The notes below the pieces were generated by a model. It was given only the letters and a program-made list of their open reading frames with translations, searched no databases and was not told where the DNA came from. A stretch of 64,000 bases of DNA from an uncultured Lachnospiraceae bacterium. Its GTDB lineage: Bacteria; Bacillota; Clostridia; Lachnospirales; Lachnospiraceae. Made by a program: the position numbers and the translations under genes. The stretch is from contig CAMKEX010000001.1 in the NCBI GenBank assembly GCA_946411695.1, positions 23,060 to 87,059 on the forward strand, read 5' to 3'. Of this stretch, positions 28,268 through 35,938 are shown in pieces. The number at the start of each line of letters is the position of its first letter. Positions within the stretch are counted from its first letter, which is position 1.

Positions 28268-28301
28268 AAAAGCCCCCCGGCAAATCTGCCGGGGGGCTTT
28301 T
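28268..28301 (+). terminator. Terminator of the PAP2-like gene
   Basis: AAAAGCCCCCCGGCA pairs with TGCCGGGGGGCTTTTT around a 4-base loop; a very stable hairpin. Confidence 0.95.
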
Positions 28302-28359
28302 TGACTGTCTCTTCAGTTCTTACTTCTGTATCACGCCCTCTCCCGGGGCAAAACATCCG

Positions 28360-28398
28360 GAGTAAAACAAAGATTGCATCGGCAGGATTATTTTACTC
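28360..28398. repeat. Palindromic element, copy A (downstream of the LCP gene)
   Basis: GAGTAAAA (28360-28367) pairs with TTTTACTC (28391-28398), with GCATCGGC in the loop. It is related to copies B (28429-28464) and C (41217-41252). All three share the flank ACATCCGG or ACATGCGG on the left. Confidence 0.75.
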
Positions 28399-28428
28399 TT
28401 CCGCAGCATACCGGAGCACAAACATCCG

Positions 28429-28464
28429 GAGTGAAAAATCCTGCATCGGCAGTATTTTTTACTC
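28429..28464 (-). repeat. Palindromic element, copy B, overlapping the LCP stop codon
   Basis: A 36-base imperfect palindrome: GAGTGAAAAATCCTGC against GCAGTATTTTTTACTC. On the minus strand its first six bases are the last codon and stop (GAG TAA) of the LCP gene. It probably serves as that gene's terminator. Confidence 0.8.
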
Positions 28465-29982
28465 TGCGGGTCTCTCATCCAGGACGATCCTCATGCGGGC
28501 GGTGTTCTTCTTGACACTGTACTCATCAGGCCATGTGACAGATGCGACGCCTCCGGAGTAGGTGTTTTCCATGCCTCCGCCGCCGCTCTCGGCTGCCTGG
28601 CGGAGAATGACCCAGTCAGTTCCCTCAGAGAGCTGCTGGTTGATGAGCTCCGCGATCTTGGTCTCGGGGAGGTCTGTCTGGAAAGAGCCGCTCATGCTGT
28701 CGAGCAGGGCACTCGCGTTGACGATCAGCGAGGGGGAAGTGACCTTCTCAATGATCGCCTTGAGCACTGCCTCCTGGTCCTTGCCTCGCTGGTTATCACC
28801 GTCCGGGAAGCTGTAGCGCTCACGGCAGAAAGCCAGGGCCTCGCGGCCGTTGAGGTGATTCCAGCCCTGGTTGATGTGGACCTTGTCGTCTGTGAAGCAG
28901 TCGAAGTCATAGTCGGACCAGACATCAACGCCGTCAATGGCATCGACGATGTCGATCAGGGTCGTGAAGTTGACGCGGACATAATAGCTGATATCAATTC
29001 CGTAGAGGTTTTCCAGGGTACGGATCGATGCGTCCTCGCCGTAGATTCCCGCATGGGTGAGCTTATCGCGCTGCCCGTAGGACACTTCGGGGATCTCCAC
29101 GTAGTAATCTCTGGGCGTCGTGGTCATGAGGATCTTCTTGGTCTTGGGATTGATCGTGACAATAATGTTGACATCACTTCGGCTGGCCTGTGAGATATCA
29201 CCCTTGACATCGATTCCGCTGATCAGCAGGTGGAAGGGCTCTCCGGGTTCGACCGACTCATATTCCATTTCCGTGCGAACCTCGTAATTCCAGACTGAGC
29301 GCACCTTGTCCTCATAAGAATCTATGACCTCTTCCAGGACAGAGCCGTAAGCCTCTCTGTAGACTGCGGCATCCACTTCCCCGTCCAGCAGAGCCTGCGC
29401 TGCTTCGAGGGCGGAGCTGTAGGTTTTGTACTCAATATCTTCTGTGCTTTTTTTCTTCGTTTCTCTGCGCAGGGTCTCCAGAAGCGCAGCCTTTTCATCC
29501 TTGCTGAGGTCGTCTACAATGCCGAGTTGATATCCTGCCGTGTCTGCAATCTCCTGGGCAGAATCATCGCTGCGCACAACAAGGTCCAGATAATCTGTCT
29601 TGTAGGAGCTTTCCGAATTCTTGAGAAGATTCATGGTCCGGTACAGGTAATTGCATCCGACCAGCTGGACAATGATCATGAGAATACTCAGGACGATACC
29701 TGCGATCCTGGCCCTGCGGTTTCGTATATTGATCAGCAGGATCACTGCCAGTACCATACACGCAAGTATGGCAAAAGCCGTCATGATGTATTTCCAGGGA
29801 ATCATCCCTGTTCCGTTGAGCAGATAGATCAGCAGAGCCGCAATGACTGCATGCAGCAGGGATAAGATCGCACCGGCTGAGCGGAGCTTTTTCATGGAAA
29901 CGGGCTTTTTCTCATTCGTACCGTAAGACCCTCTTCCCTTTTCTTTCTGCATTCTGGAGTTCTTTTTTTCGTTCGTGGACAT
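28459..29982 (-). CDS. LytR-CpsA-Psr (LCP) family protein
   Basis: Attaches anionic polymers or capsule to peptidoglycan from undecaprenyl-linked precursors. The start at 29982 follows GAGAGGGAAG. A basic cytosolic head leads to three membrane helices (about residues 35-120), then a linker domain resembling a solute-binding fold (about 130-240), then the LCP domain (about 250-420) with SRSDVNIIVTINPKTKKI, TTPRDYYVEIP and FCRERYSFPDGDNQRG, which hold the conserved Arg and Asp for pyrophosphate binding. The 507 residues match the long form common in this family. The dlt-like operon and flippase nearby fit envelope polymer work. Confidence 0.9.
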   Translation of the reverse strand: MSTNEKKNSRMQKEKGRGSYGTNEKKPVSMKKLRSAGAILSLLHAVIAALLIYLLNGTGMIPWKYIMTAFAILACMVLAVILLINIRNRRARIAGIVLSILMIIVQLVGCNYLYRTMNLLKNSESSYKTDYLDLVVRSDDSAQEIADTAGYQLGIVDDLSKDEKAALLETLRRETKKKSTEDIEYKTYSSALEAAQALLDGEVDAAVYREAYGSVLEEVIDSYEDKVRSVWNYEVRTEMEYESVEPGEPFHLLISGIDVKGDISQASRSDVNIIVTINPKTKKILMTTTPRDYYVEIPEVSYGQRDKLTHAGIYGEDASIRTLENLYGIDISYYVRVNFTTLIDIVDAIDGVDVWSDYDFDCFTDDKVHINQGWNHLNGREALAFCRERYSFPDGDNQRGKDQEAVLKAIIEKVTSPSLIVNASALLDSMSGSFQTDLPETKIAELINQQLSEGTDWVILRQAAESGGGGMENTYSGGVASVTWPDEYSVKKNTARMRIVLDERPAE

Positions 29983-30100
29983 TCTTCCCTCTCTGATGTT
30001 CAATACCGAGTGCGTTTTTTTGTTATGACACATAAACAGCACCTGCCTCGCCGGGCTTTCCGCAGATTACACGGGAAACAGGTGATGGAATCCTGCTGTA

Positions 30101-30802
30101 TTATTTCTTCACTCCGGACTTGACGGAGGTGATGAAAAAGGTGCCGTCATCGCGCAGCACCATGCCTGTCAGGCGGTTGCCGTAGACACACCCCGTGTCC
30201 AGTGCTATCATACCCGTTTCGGGCAGGACTGTCCATACATCTTCTTTGATTTTTCCGTACTGTCCGCCCAGAAAATAGAGCGGAGCCTTGTAGGGCGTGT
30301 GGCCTGTCATGACTATTTTTCCTGAGTAATCCGTATCGCGGCCCCAGATCAGGGTCTCGATCGAATTGGCAGCCGGGTCGGGATCCGTCAGGGATGCATG
30401 AACACAGTTGAAGGTCTCTGCAGCATAGTAAAAGGGCATGGCCTCATACCAGTCGAGAAATTCCTGCACCCTGTGTTTATTATGAAGAAAAGAAAACACC
30501 GTTTTCTCGCCGCTGTTATAATACCACAGGTCCCTGCTTCTTCCGCCCTCCGCACATGCGTCGAGCATCATCTGTTCGTGGTTGCCCCGGATCAGGACAA
30601 GGCGTTCGCCCATCCTCTCCTTGAGATCCCGCAGGAACACAAAAGTCTCAAAGATTTTCGGTCCCCTGTCAATGGTATCTCCGAGATTGATCAGTGTGTC
30701 ATTTTCTTCGTCAAAGGCCATTTTGTCCAGGAGTTCTCTGCATTCATCATAGCAGCCATGCAGATCAGTAATGATAAGTGTCCTGTTTTCTCCCACTGAC
30801 AT
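30101..30802 (-). CDS. Metallophosphoesterase (PrpA/PP2A-like)
   Basis: All motifs of the family are present in order: DLHGCYDE, GDTIDRGP, RGNHEQ, VHASL and GHTPYK, giving a dimetal site. 233 residues is typical of bacterial serine/threonine or Ap4A-type phosphatases. The substrate is unknown. Cytoplasmic. It follows the barnase-barstar pair on the same strand but starts 42 bases after barstar ends and need not be related in function. Confidence 0.88.
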   Translation of the reverse strand: MSVGENRTLIITDLHGCYDECRELLDKMAFDEENDTLINLGDTIDRGPKIFETFVFLRDLKERMGERLVLIRGNHEQMMLDACAEGGRSRDLWYYNSGEKTVFSFLHNKHRVQEFLDWYEAMPFYYAAETFNCVHASLTDPDPAANSIETLIWGRDTDYSGKIVMTGHTPYKAPLYFLGGQYGKIKEDVWTVLPETGMIALDTGCVYGNRLTGMVLRDDGTFFITSVKSGVKK

Positions 30803-30843
30803 CTCCTTTCGGGTAATCGCCGGTGACTTTTCAGGCGGCAGTT

Positions 30844-31311
30844 TCAGTCCTCCCCGGAATGCGGCCCGTAAGGGCCGGTATCCTCCGGAACAAAAATCTC
30901 CTCCGGAACAAAAAGCTCCTCCGCAGGAATGTCCCCCTCCGTGCTGTCCTGTTCAGCAAAAATATTCCCGGATTCGTAATCATCTTCCGGCGAAGCGGTT
31001 TTCTCCGCGGCATAAAAGTCTTCAGGTCTCTGTGCAAAGGCAAAGGTGCTTTCAGGAAGCACAGATTCCACATCCCGGAGGACACGGCAGAAGCGCTCAA
31101 AATAATCCGGCTCCGCCTCCTGCAGTTCCTCCCAGGAAGTAAAAAAGATCTTAAGGGGAGCCGGTTCGTCTGTCAGAACATCGTACAGAGCATCCAGATT
31201 TCTGCCGTACCATGAAGGCAGACCGAGCGAATCCTGAAGTCTTGCGTGAAGTGATGCCCGGTCACAGACACCGGACAGGTCAACCGTGTGATCTTGCGTT
31301 TTTCTATCCAT
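30844..31311 (-). CDS. Barstar-like ribonuclease inhibitor with acidic tail
   Basis: Residues 1-90 match barstar: a small beta-alpha fold with LQDSLGLPSWYGRNLDALYDVL, the helix and loop that plug the barnase active site, then LKIFFTSWEEL. Residues 95-155 are an added tail, very rich in Glu/Asp/Pro and not part of barstar, ending GPYGPHSGED. Its ATG overlaps the barnase stop codon (TAATG), so the pair is coupled. It presumably protects the cytosol from the enzyme encoded by the preceding gene. Confidence 0.88.
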   Translation of the reverse strand: MDRKTQDHTVDLSGVCDRASLHARLQDSLGLPSWYGRNLDALYDVLTDEPAPLKIFFTSWEELQEAEPDYFERFCRVLRDVESVLPESTFAFAQRPEDFYAAEKTASPEDDYESGNIFAEQDSTEGDIPAEELFVPEEIFVPEDTGPYGPHSGED

Positions 31312-31934
31312 TATTCGCTGCTCCTGTACAGAAGTGTGAATGTCTCATAGTGGTCGTCCGTATAATAGATCCGGCCGTCATCAGAATAGATCAGACGTTC
31401 CGCACCTCTGCGCTTTGCGCCGAGTGTGTTGATATCACACTCGTGATATTTTCCTTCCGGAAGAATCCCCTCATAGTTTCCGAAGTAGTCGCCGCCTATG
31501 CACATGCCGGGAGCGTAATCTTCCAGGGAGCCTCCCGACCAGCCAAGAGCCCTCGCTTCTTTTTTGGTCATGAAGTTGAGCGGCAGTTTCCCGTAAGTGT
31601 GGAGATAGAGGGCAACATCATCCCTGGTGGTGTATACACCGTTCTCCACGATCTCTCCGCTTCCGGAATCCCGGCTGTCAGTCTCCTCTCCTCCGTAATC
31701 GGATTCCGGGTCGTAGGAATCTCCGCCCTCGTCCGCGTCGGTTTCCTGCAGGTCGTCAAATTCTCCCGATGCGAGGTTTTCTGCAGCGGCCTCAATTCTC
31801 TGCAGTTCCTGCCCGTCCTGTCTGTCCCCGCTGTCTGACGAACCGGTCCCGCCGCATCCTCCGGCCAGCGCCAGCAGGATACACAGGAAAGGAATCAGGA
31901 ACCATCTTTTCCAGTTATTGAATCGGGTTGTCAT
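31311..31934 (-). CDS. Barnase-type ribonuclease, predicted lipoprotein
   Basis: The N-terminus is a lipoprotein signal: basic start, LIPFLCILLALAGGC with the lipobox cysteine at about 27. A Ser/Asp/Glu-rich linker follows (28-95), then a guanyl-specific ribonuclease domain from about 100. It has YLHTYGKLPLNFMTKKEA, ALGW, APGMCIGGD and the catalytic residues Glu (HECDIN), Arg (GAERLIYS) and His (DDHYETFTLLY). 207 residues, longer than secreted barnase because of the tether. Possible roles are RNA scavenging at the surface or killing of neighbours. It follows the hybrid kinase by 9 bases, so cotranscription is likely. Confidence 0.9.
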   Translation of the reverse strand: MTTRFNNWKRWFLIPFLCILLALAGGCGGTGSSDSGDRQDGQELQRIEAAAENLASGEFDDLQETDADEGGDSYDPESDYGGEETDSRDSGSGEIVENGVYTTRDDVALYLHTYGKLPLNFMTKKEARALGWSGGSLEDYAPGMCIGGDYFGNYEGILPEGKYHECDINTLGAKRRGAERLIYSDDGRIYYTDDHYETFTLLYRSSE

Positions 31935-31943
31935 ATCTTCCAG

Positions 31944-34676
31944 CTACTCCTTTCCCGGGGGGCGTCCGGCAGCGTCCGGAACATAGGTCTTCTTATTCCT
32001 GGGTGCGATCCTGCCGTGTGCGTGCAGAACCGGCGTGAGCGTGCGGATCACCTTCTCCGACTCGATCGGTTTTGCAATAAAGGCATCCATCCCCGCCTCA
32101 AGGCATTTGCGCATGTCTTCCTCGAACACATTGGCAGTCATAGCCACAATGGGAATGCCGGCGTGATCGAGGTCCTGCATACTCCTGATCCTGGAGGTCG
32201 CCTCATAGCCGTCCATGACCGGCATCTGGACATCCATCAGGATCGCGTCATAATATTCCTTCTCGGAGACCGCCACCATACGGACTGCCTCCCGGCCGTT
32301 GCAGGCTTTCTCAACCTCGAATCCGGCCTCCCGGAGCAGTTCACAGGCAATCTCCATATTGAGTTCATTGTCCTCTACAATAAGGATCCTCTTCCCGTGG
32401 GGGTCAAGTTCCACAAAGAGCTCACTGGAGGAAAAGTCTCTGTCTGCGGCGGGACGTCCGGCCTGTCCGTCGGATCCTCCTTCGCCGGAGATACTCTGTC
32501 TGTTCTCCTGTGCCGCCCTCCTGTCGCGGGATTTGTCTTCCACAAGATTTCTCTGGGCGCTGTCCTCCGGATCTCTGTCCTTGTCCTGGAGGCGCAGAGA
32601 GAGATGGATGACAACTTCTGTTCCGACGCCCTGCTCGGTGTGGACATCAATGGTGCCGCCCATTGATTCGACAATTCCCTTGCAGATTGCCATACCCAGC
32701 CCGTTTCCGGGCACTTTGCTCAGAGTTGAGTTATATTCCCTCTCAAAGGGTTCAAAAATCCGATCTACGAACTCCTCGCTCATTCCGATCCCGTTATCGC
32801 GGACACTGATCCTGAGTGCCGCATATCCCCGGGGCGAGGGTTCTTCTTTTTCGATCGACAGGTGGATCCTGCCTCCGATGCCGGTAAACTTCACGGCATT
32901 ATTCAGAAGATTGAGCAGGAGCTGCCGCATGACCAGGGGGTCGTAGCGGAACTGGGCACCGGCGCCCGATCCCAACTCCACCGTTAAATTCTGCTGTTTA
33001 TTCCTGATCTGGGGGAGCAGGGCATCCTGTACATAATTGACTGTGTCCTCCAGGGCACAATCGGTCTCATGCAGTTCCATGCGTCCGCTCTCGATCCGGC
33101 TCATATCCAGGACATTGTTGATGAGTTCCAGCAGATGATCTCCGGAATCCAGAATCTTGTCGAGGCAGTCCTGCACCCGTTCTTCATCGCCGATATTTTT
33201 GAGTGCGATCCGCGTGAATCCCAGAATCGCGTTCATGGGTGTCCGGATATCGTGGGACATATTAGTCAGGAACAGGCTCTTGGCCCGGTCCGCGTTCCTG
33301 GCCCTCTCCAGAGCGTTTTCCAGAAGACGCCTCTGCTGCTGTTCTGCCTGCCGCTCGTCCTCGATACAGGCAAATCCGACAACCACTTCATTGAGGACAT
33401 CCGCGCTCTCGCCCACCCGAACGACCTTTGCCCTGTAATACATGGGCGCGCGCGTCCTGCCCGCGCGGAAAGTAAAGGTAAAGAGATCCTTATCCGTCAT
33501 ATTTCTGCGGAGTGTATCAGTTTCCAGAAAATAGACGAATTTTTCTCTGTCCTGTTCATAGATCACCTGTTCCGAGAAAAGCCTGGCCGTCTCCTGGAAA
33601 GAAGACACAAAGCAATCCGAATACGAGGTCATGATATGCTCATCGCGGCGGTAGATCTCATAGGAATCGTTATCAAGATTTACCAGATAGACTGTCGAAT
33701 AATCCAGGGAGAGCGCCGCGATCAGGTTCATACGCCTGCGGCTCTCCCTCTCTACGGTCTTCTGTTCTGTAATATCCCGCATTACAGCCAGTCCGGTCAC
33801 ATCTCCCGTGTGGACATCCTTTGTCATCAGAATGGTCTCACGCAGATAGATCTCCCTGCCCCGTCTGTCCCTGACCTGGTAGGTGAAGTCAATTTTCCCG
33901 TGCCCGTTCCCATAGGCCTCCAGCAATGCATCCCGGTTGAAGATCCGGTCATAGACCTCTCTTTCCTCAGGAATGACCAGCCTTTCCCGCCAGGATTCCG
34001 CGAGCTGTCTGAAAGGTCCCGGAACATCCACTCCCGGAACATAATAGAACAGATCCGGGTTGTCCATTTCTACAGAAAGCACAATTCCCTTGGTGATGTT
34101 GAGTTCAAAGACGGCCTCTGCTTCCTCCAGCATGGTGACCTTGTACCTCTGCTCCTGCTCCAGGCGGCGCCGAAGAACATCCAGATAATCCTCCAGCTCC
34201 TGCGAGTATGCAATATCATTGGACACTGCAATGGGAGAGCCGGCAGGGCCTCGCCCCGGCAAAGGCTGCCCGATCATGACAAGTTTAGGAAGGCCGTTCT
34301 TTTTTTCGAGCAGACGCACATCAATCCGCATCCATTTGCTGCGGTTGCGGAGGGGGAAAACAAAGCTGAAAAAATCCTTTTTCTCCAGCACTTTGCATAT
34401 ATTCTCCCTGCTTCCCGCGACTTCCCGCCAGGCAGTAAAAGAGGTGTCCGGCAGCAGCTGGCTGTTCAGCCGGTTAAAGACCGAGTAGGTTGAAGCATTG
34501 CGAACCAGTTCCGCAAGAACAGGATCCTCCTCTTTCTCATACAGCAGCCGATAACTGTCTGTTTCGAGATCGACCAGGAACATCCTGATATAATCAGACA
34601 TAAAGGACCGCAGAAGCATACCTTCCGAGACCGGAAGCGCCATATTCTCTTTCTGTTTTCCAATCCCGTTTTCCAT
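31944..34676 (-). CDS. Hybrid histidine kinase with C-terminal receiver
   Basis: 910 residues without clear membrane helices, so probably cytoplasmic. Several PAS-like sensing segments (about 20-440), then HisKA with MSHDIRTPMNAILG near 475, HATPase with LLNLLNNAVKFT, DNGIGMS and GNGLGMAICKGIV, a low-complexity linker (about 705-755), and a REC domain with ILIVEDNELN and the phospho-acceptor in LMDVQMPVMDG. No separate output protein is adjacent. The signal is unknown. Good AGGAGG site. Confidence 0.92.
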   Translation of the reverse strand: MENGIGKQKENMALPVSEGMLLRSFMSDYIRMFLVDLETDSYRLLYEKEEDPVLAELVRNASTYSVFNRLNSQLLPDTSFTAWREVAGSRENICKVLEKKDFFSFVFPLRNRSKWMRIDVRLLEKKNGLPKLVMIGQPLPGRGPAGSPIAVSNDIAYSQELEDYLDVLRRRLEQEQRYKVTMLEEAEAVFELNITKGIVLSVEMDNPDLFYYVPGVDVPGPFRQLAESWRERLVIPEEREVYDRIFNRDALLEAYGNGHGKIDFTYQVRDRRGREIYLRETILMTKDVHTGDVTGLAVMRDITEQKTVERESRRRMNLIAALSLDYSTVYLVNLDNDSYEIYRRDEHIMTSYSDCFVSSFQETARLFSEQVIYEQDREKFVYFLETDTLRRNMTDKDLFTFTFRAGRTRAPMYYRAKVVRVGESADVLNEVVVGFACIEDERQAEQQQRRLLENALERARNADRAKSLFLTNMSHDIRTPMNAILGFTRIALKNIGDEERVQDCLDKILDSGDHLLELINNVLDMSRIESGRMELHETDCALEDTVNYVQDALLPQIRNKQQNLTVELGSGAGAQFRYDPLVMRQLLLNLLNNAVKFTGIGGRIHLSIEKEEPSPRGYAALRISVRDNGIGMSEEFVDRIFEPFEREYNSTLSKVPGNGLGMAICKGIVESMGGTIDVHTEQGVGTEVVIHLSLRLQDKDRDPEDSAQRNLVEDKSRDRRAAQENRQSISGEGGSDGQAGRPAADRDFSSSELFVELDPHGKRILIVEDNELNMEIACELLREAGFEVEKACNGREAVRMVAVSEKEYYDAILMDVQMPVMDGYEATSRIRSMQDLDHAGIPIVAMTANVFEEDMRKCLEAGMDAFIAKPIESEKVIRTLTPVLHAHGRIAPRNKKTYVPDAAGRPPGKE

Positions 34677-34765
34677 AAACCGCCAGCCTCCTGATCAAAT
34701 CACCCGCAGAGCGGGGCATCCGTCATATCCGGGGTAATAATGTACCGGTTCAGACACTCTTTTTC

Positions 34766-34795
34766 TTGACATCCGGCATTTCAGGCGATTATCTT
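34766..34795 (+). promoter_or_regulatory. Promoter of the SHOCT-domain gene
   Basis: TTGACA (34766-34771), 18 bases, TATCTT (34790-34795). It is about 70 bases before the start. Confidence 0.6.
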
Positions 34796-34867
34796 AAATA
34801 GTGATCTACTTAGAAACACTGTATACCCGGACACAATCCGGCTCATGGCCGTACAACAGGACAAAAT

Positions 34868-35311
34868 ATGAATAAAATCACTATCGAAGGAACCTATACA
34901 ACCCCCAACGCTGTTTTCCAGGACTCCTGCGTCAAAATCGGACGAAAGAAATATGCCTATGAAGACATCACCGATGTCCGTTCTGTCTCAGCGCCTGCAC
35001 GTCTCGTGAACGGACTGGTACAGCTCTCCATGCGCGACGGTGAAGTCCTTCATGTAACCTATTTCCTCAAAGATACTGAAAAAATGCGTCAGGCCATGCA
35101 GCTCATCATGCCTTATGTCCGTAAAAACAGAGCGTCTGACGCGGAATCCGCTTTTCTTGAGGGAGACGTATTCGGCAGTCACGAAGCTCCCGAACCCGTG
35201 AAGACCAGCATTGCCGACGAGATCCTCAAACTCTCACGCCTTCGTGACAAGGGAGATATCTCTCAGGAGGAGTATGACCTCCTCAAGGCCCGCCTGATCG
35301 AAAAAGCATAA
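34868..35311 (+). CDS. PH-like/SHOCT domain protein
   Basis: 147 residues. The N-terminal 85 form a small beta-rich PH-like fold (IGRKKYAYEDITDVRS, SMRDGEVLHVTYF). The C-terminus is a SHOCT motif: EILKLSRLRDKGDISQEEYDLLKARLI. No signal or membrane segment, so cytoplasmic. SHOCT proteins are often membrane-polymer associated but function is unknown. It has its own promoter and terminator. Confidence 0.75.
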   Translation: MNKITIEGTYTTPNAVFQDSCVKIGRKKYAYEDITDVRSVSAPARLVNGLVQLSMRDGEVLHVTYFLKDTEKMRQAMQLIMPYVRKNRASDAESAFLEGDVFGSHEAPEPVKTSIADEILKLSRLRDKGDISQEEYDLLKARLIEKA

Positions 35312-35335
35312 AGGAACAGGATCTCTCCTGTGAAT

Positions 35336-35371
35336 CCGGCCGCAGCAGGGCACAGCCCGGCTGCGGTTTTT
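35336..35371 (+). terminator. Terminator of the SHOCT-domain gene
   Basis: CCGCAGC pairs with GCTGCGG, with partly paired AGGGC/GCCC inside, followed by TTTTTT. Confidence 0.85.
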
Positions 35372-35399
35372 TGCAGGCTGCAGTACACAAAACATTGCA

Positions 35400-35475
35400 C
35401 TGTAAACCGCACAATGCGCCGTATACTGCACAGTGCGCATATACCGCACAATGCGCTGTAAACTGCACAATGGCG
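35400..35475. repeat. Four tandem 18-20-bp repeats
   Basis: Units start at 35400, 35419, 35438 and 35456; the consensus is CTGTAAACYGCACAATGCG. It is iteron-like but lies between convergent genes with no replication gene near. On the minus strand it is downstream of the carrier-protein stop. Confidence 0.85.
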
Positions 35476-35504
35476 GCGGGGCAAAACATCCTGCTGTGTC
35501 CTCC

Positions 35505-35744
35505 TTATTCCTCCTGAAGCTTTTTGATCAGGGCAAGGATGGCATCCACGGAGTTAAAGTTCTCCGGCAGAAGGTCGTTTACATTGATACTGATATCAAA
35601 CGTATCGTTGATCTCACTGACGATGGAAATAATATCAAAGGAATCCAGAAGCTGATCGTCGATCAGTGCTGTCTCATTTTCAAAATCAAGTTCAGGTCTG
35701 GTATCTTCCAGAATCTCCATAAGTTCTTCTCTGTTTTCTTCCAT
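35505..35744 (-). CDS. Acyl/D-alanyl carrier protein (DltC-like)
   Basis: 79 residues, acidic, four-helix carrier fold. The phosphopantetheine serine is in LLDSFDIIS near residue 34, and FDISINVNDLLPENFNSVDAI follows as in DltC-type carriers. It is the last gene after the ligase, MBOAT and DltD-like genes, so it probably carries the activated residue to the membrane acyltransferase. Separated from the ligase by 194 bases with a CACATGC/GCATGTG palindrome. Confidence 0.85.
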   Translation of the reverse strand: MEENREELMEILEDTRPELDFENETALIDDQLLDSFDIISIVSEINDTFDISINVNDLLPENFNSVDAILALIKKLQEE

Positions 35745-35840
35745 TTTTGCTGATTACCTCTTTTGCTGTATTTTGTGTTTATTAAATCTGTTAGTTTTTA
35801 TCCGACTTCCTGCCGGACATGCCGCTCCTGCGGGCTTCAG

Positions 35841-35857
35841 CACATGCCCGGCATGTG
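35841..35857. repeat. CACATGC-N3-GCATGTG palindrome
   Basis: Perfect 7-base arms at 35841-35847 and 35851-35857. The same arms recur at 40769-40785; both sit near an ACATGCCGC motif a few tens of bases to the left. The two sites flank the dlt-like operon on its inside and upstream end. Confidence 0.6.
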
Positions 35858-35938
35858 CAAGGAGCTTTATGCATGGAGTTTTTTGCAGGAAACTCTTCTG
35901 CAGGGATCCGCAGCGCATGGGCGCAATGCGGGAAGGGG

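Noticed and set aside
33069-34493. 474-codon plus-strand frame opposite the hybrid kinase
   Set aside because: Antisense to a clear kinase; composition fits a shadow.
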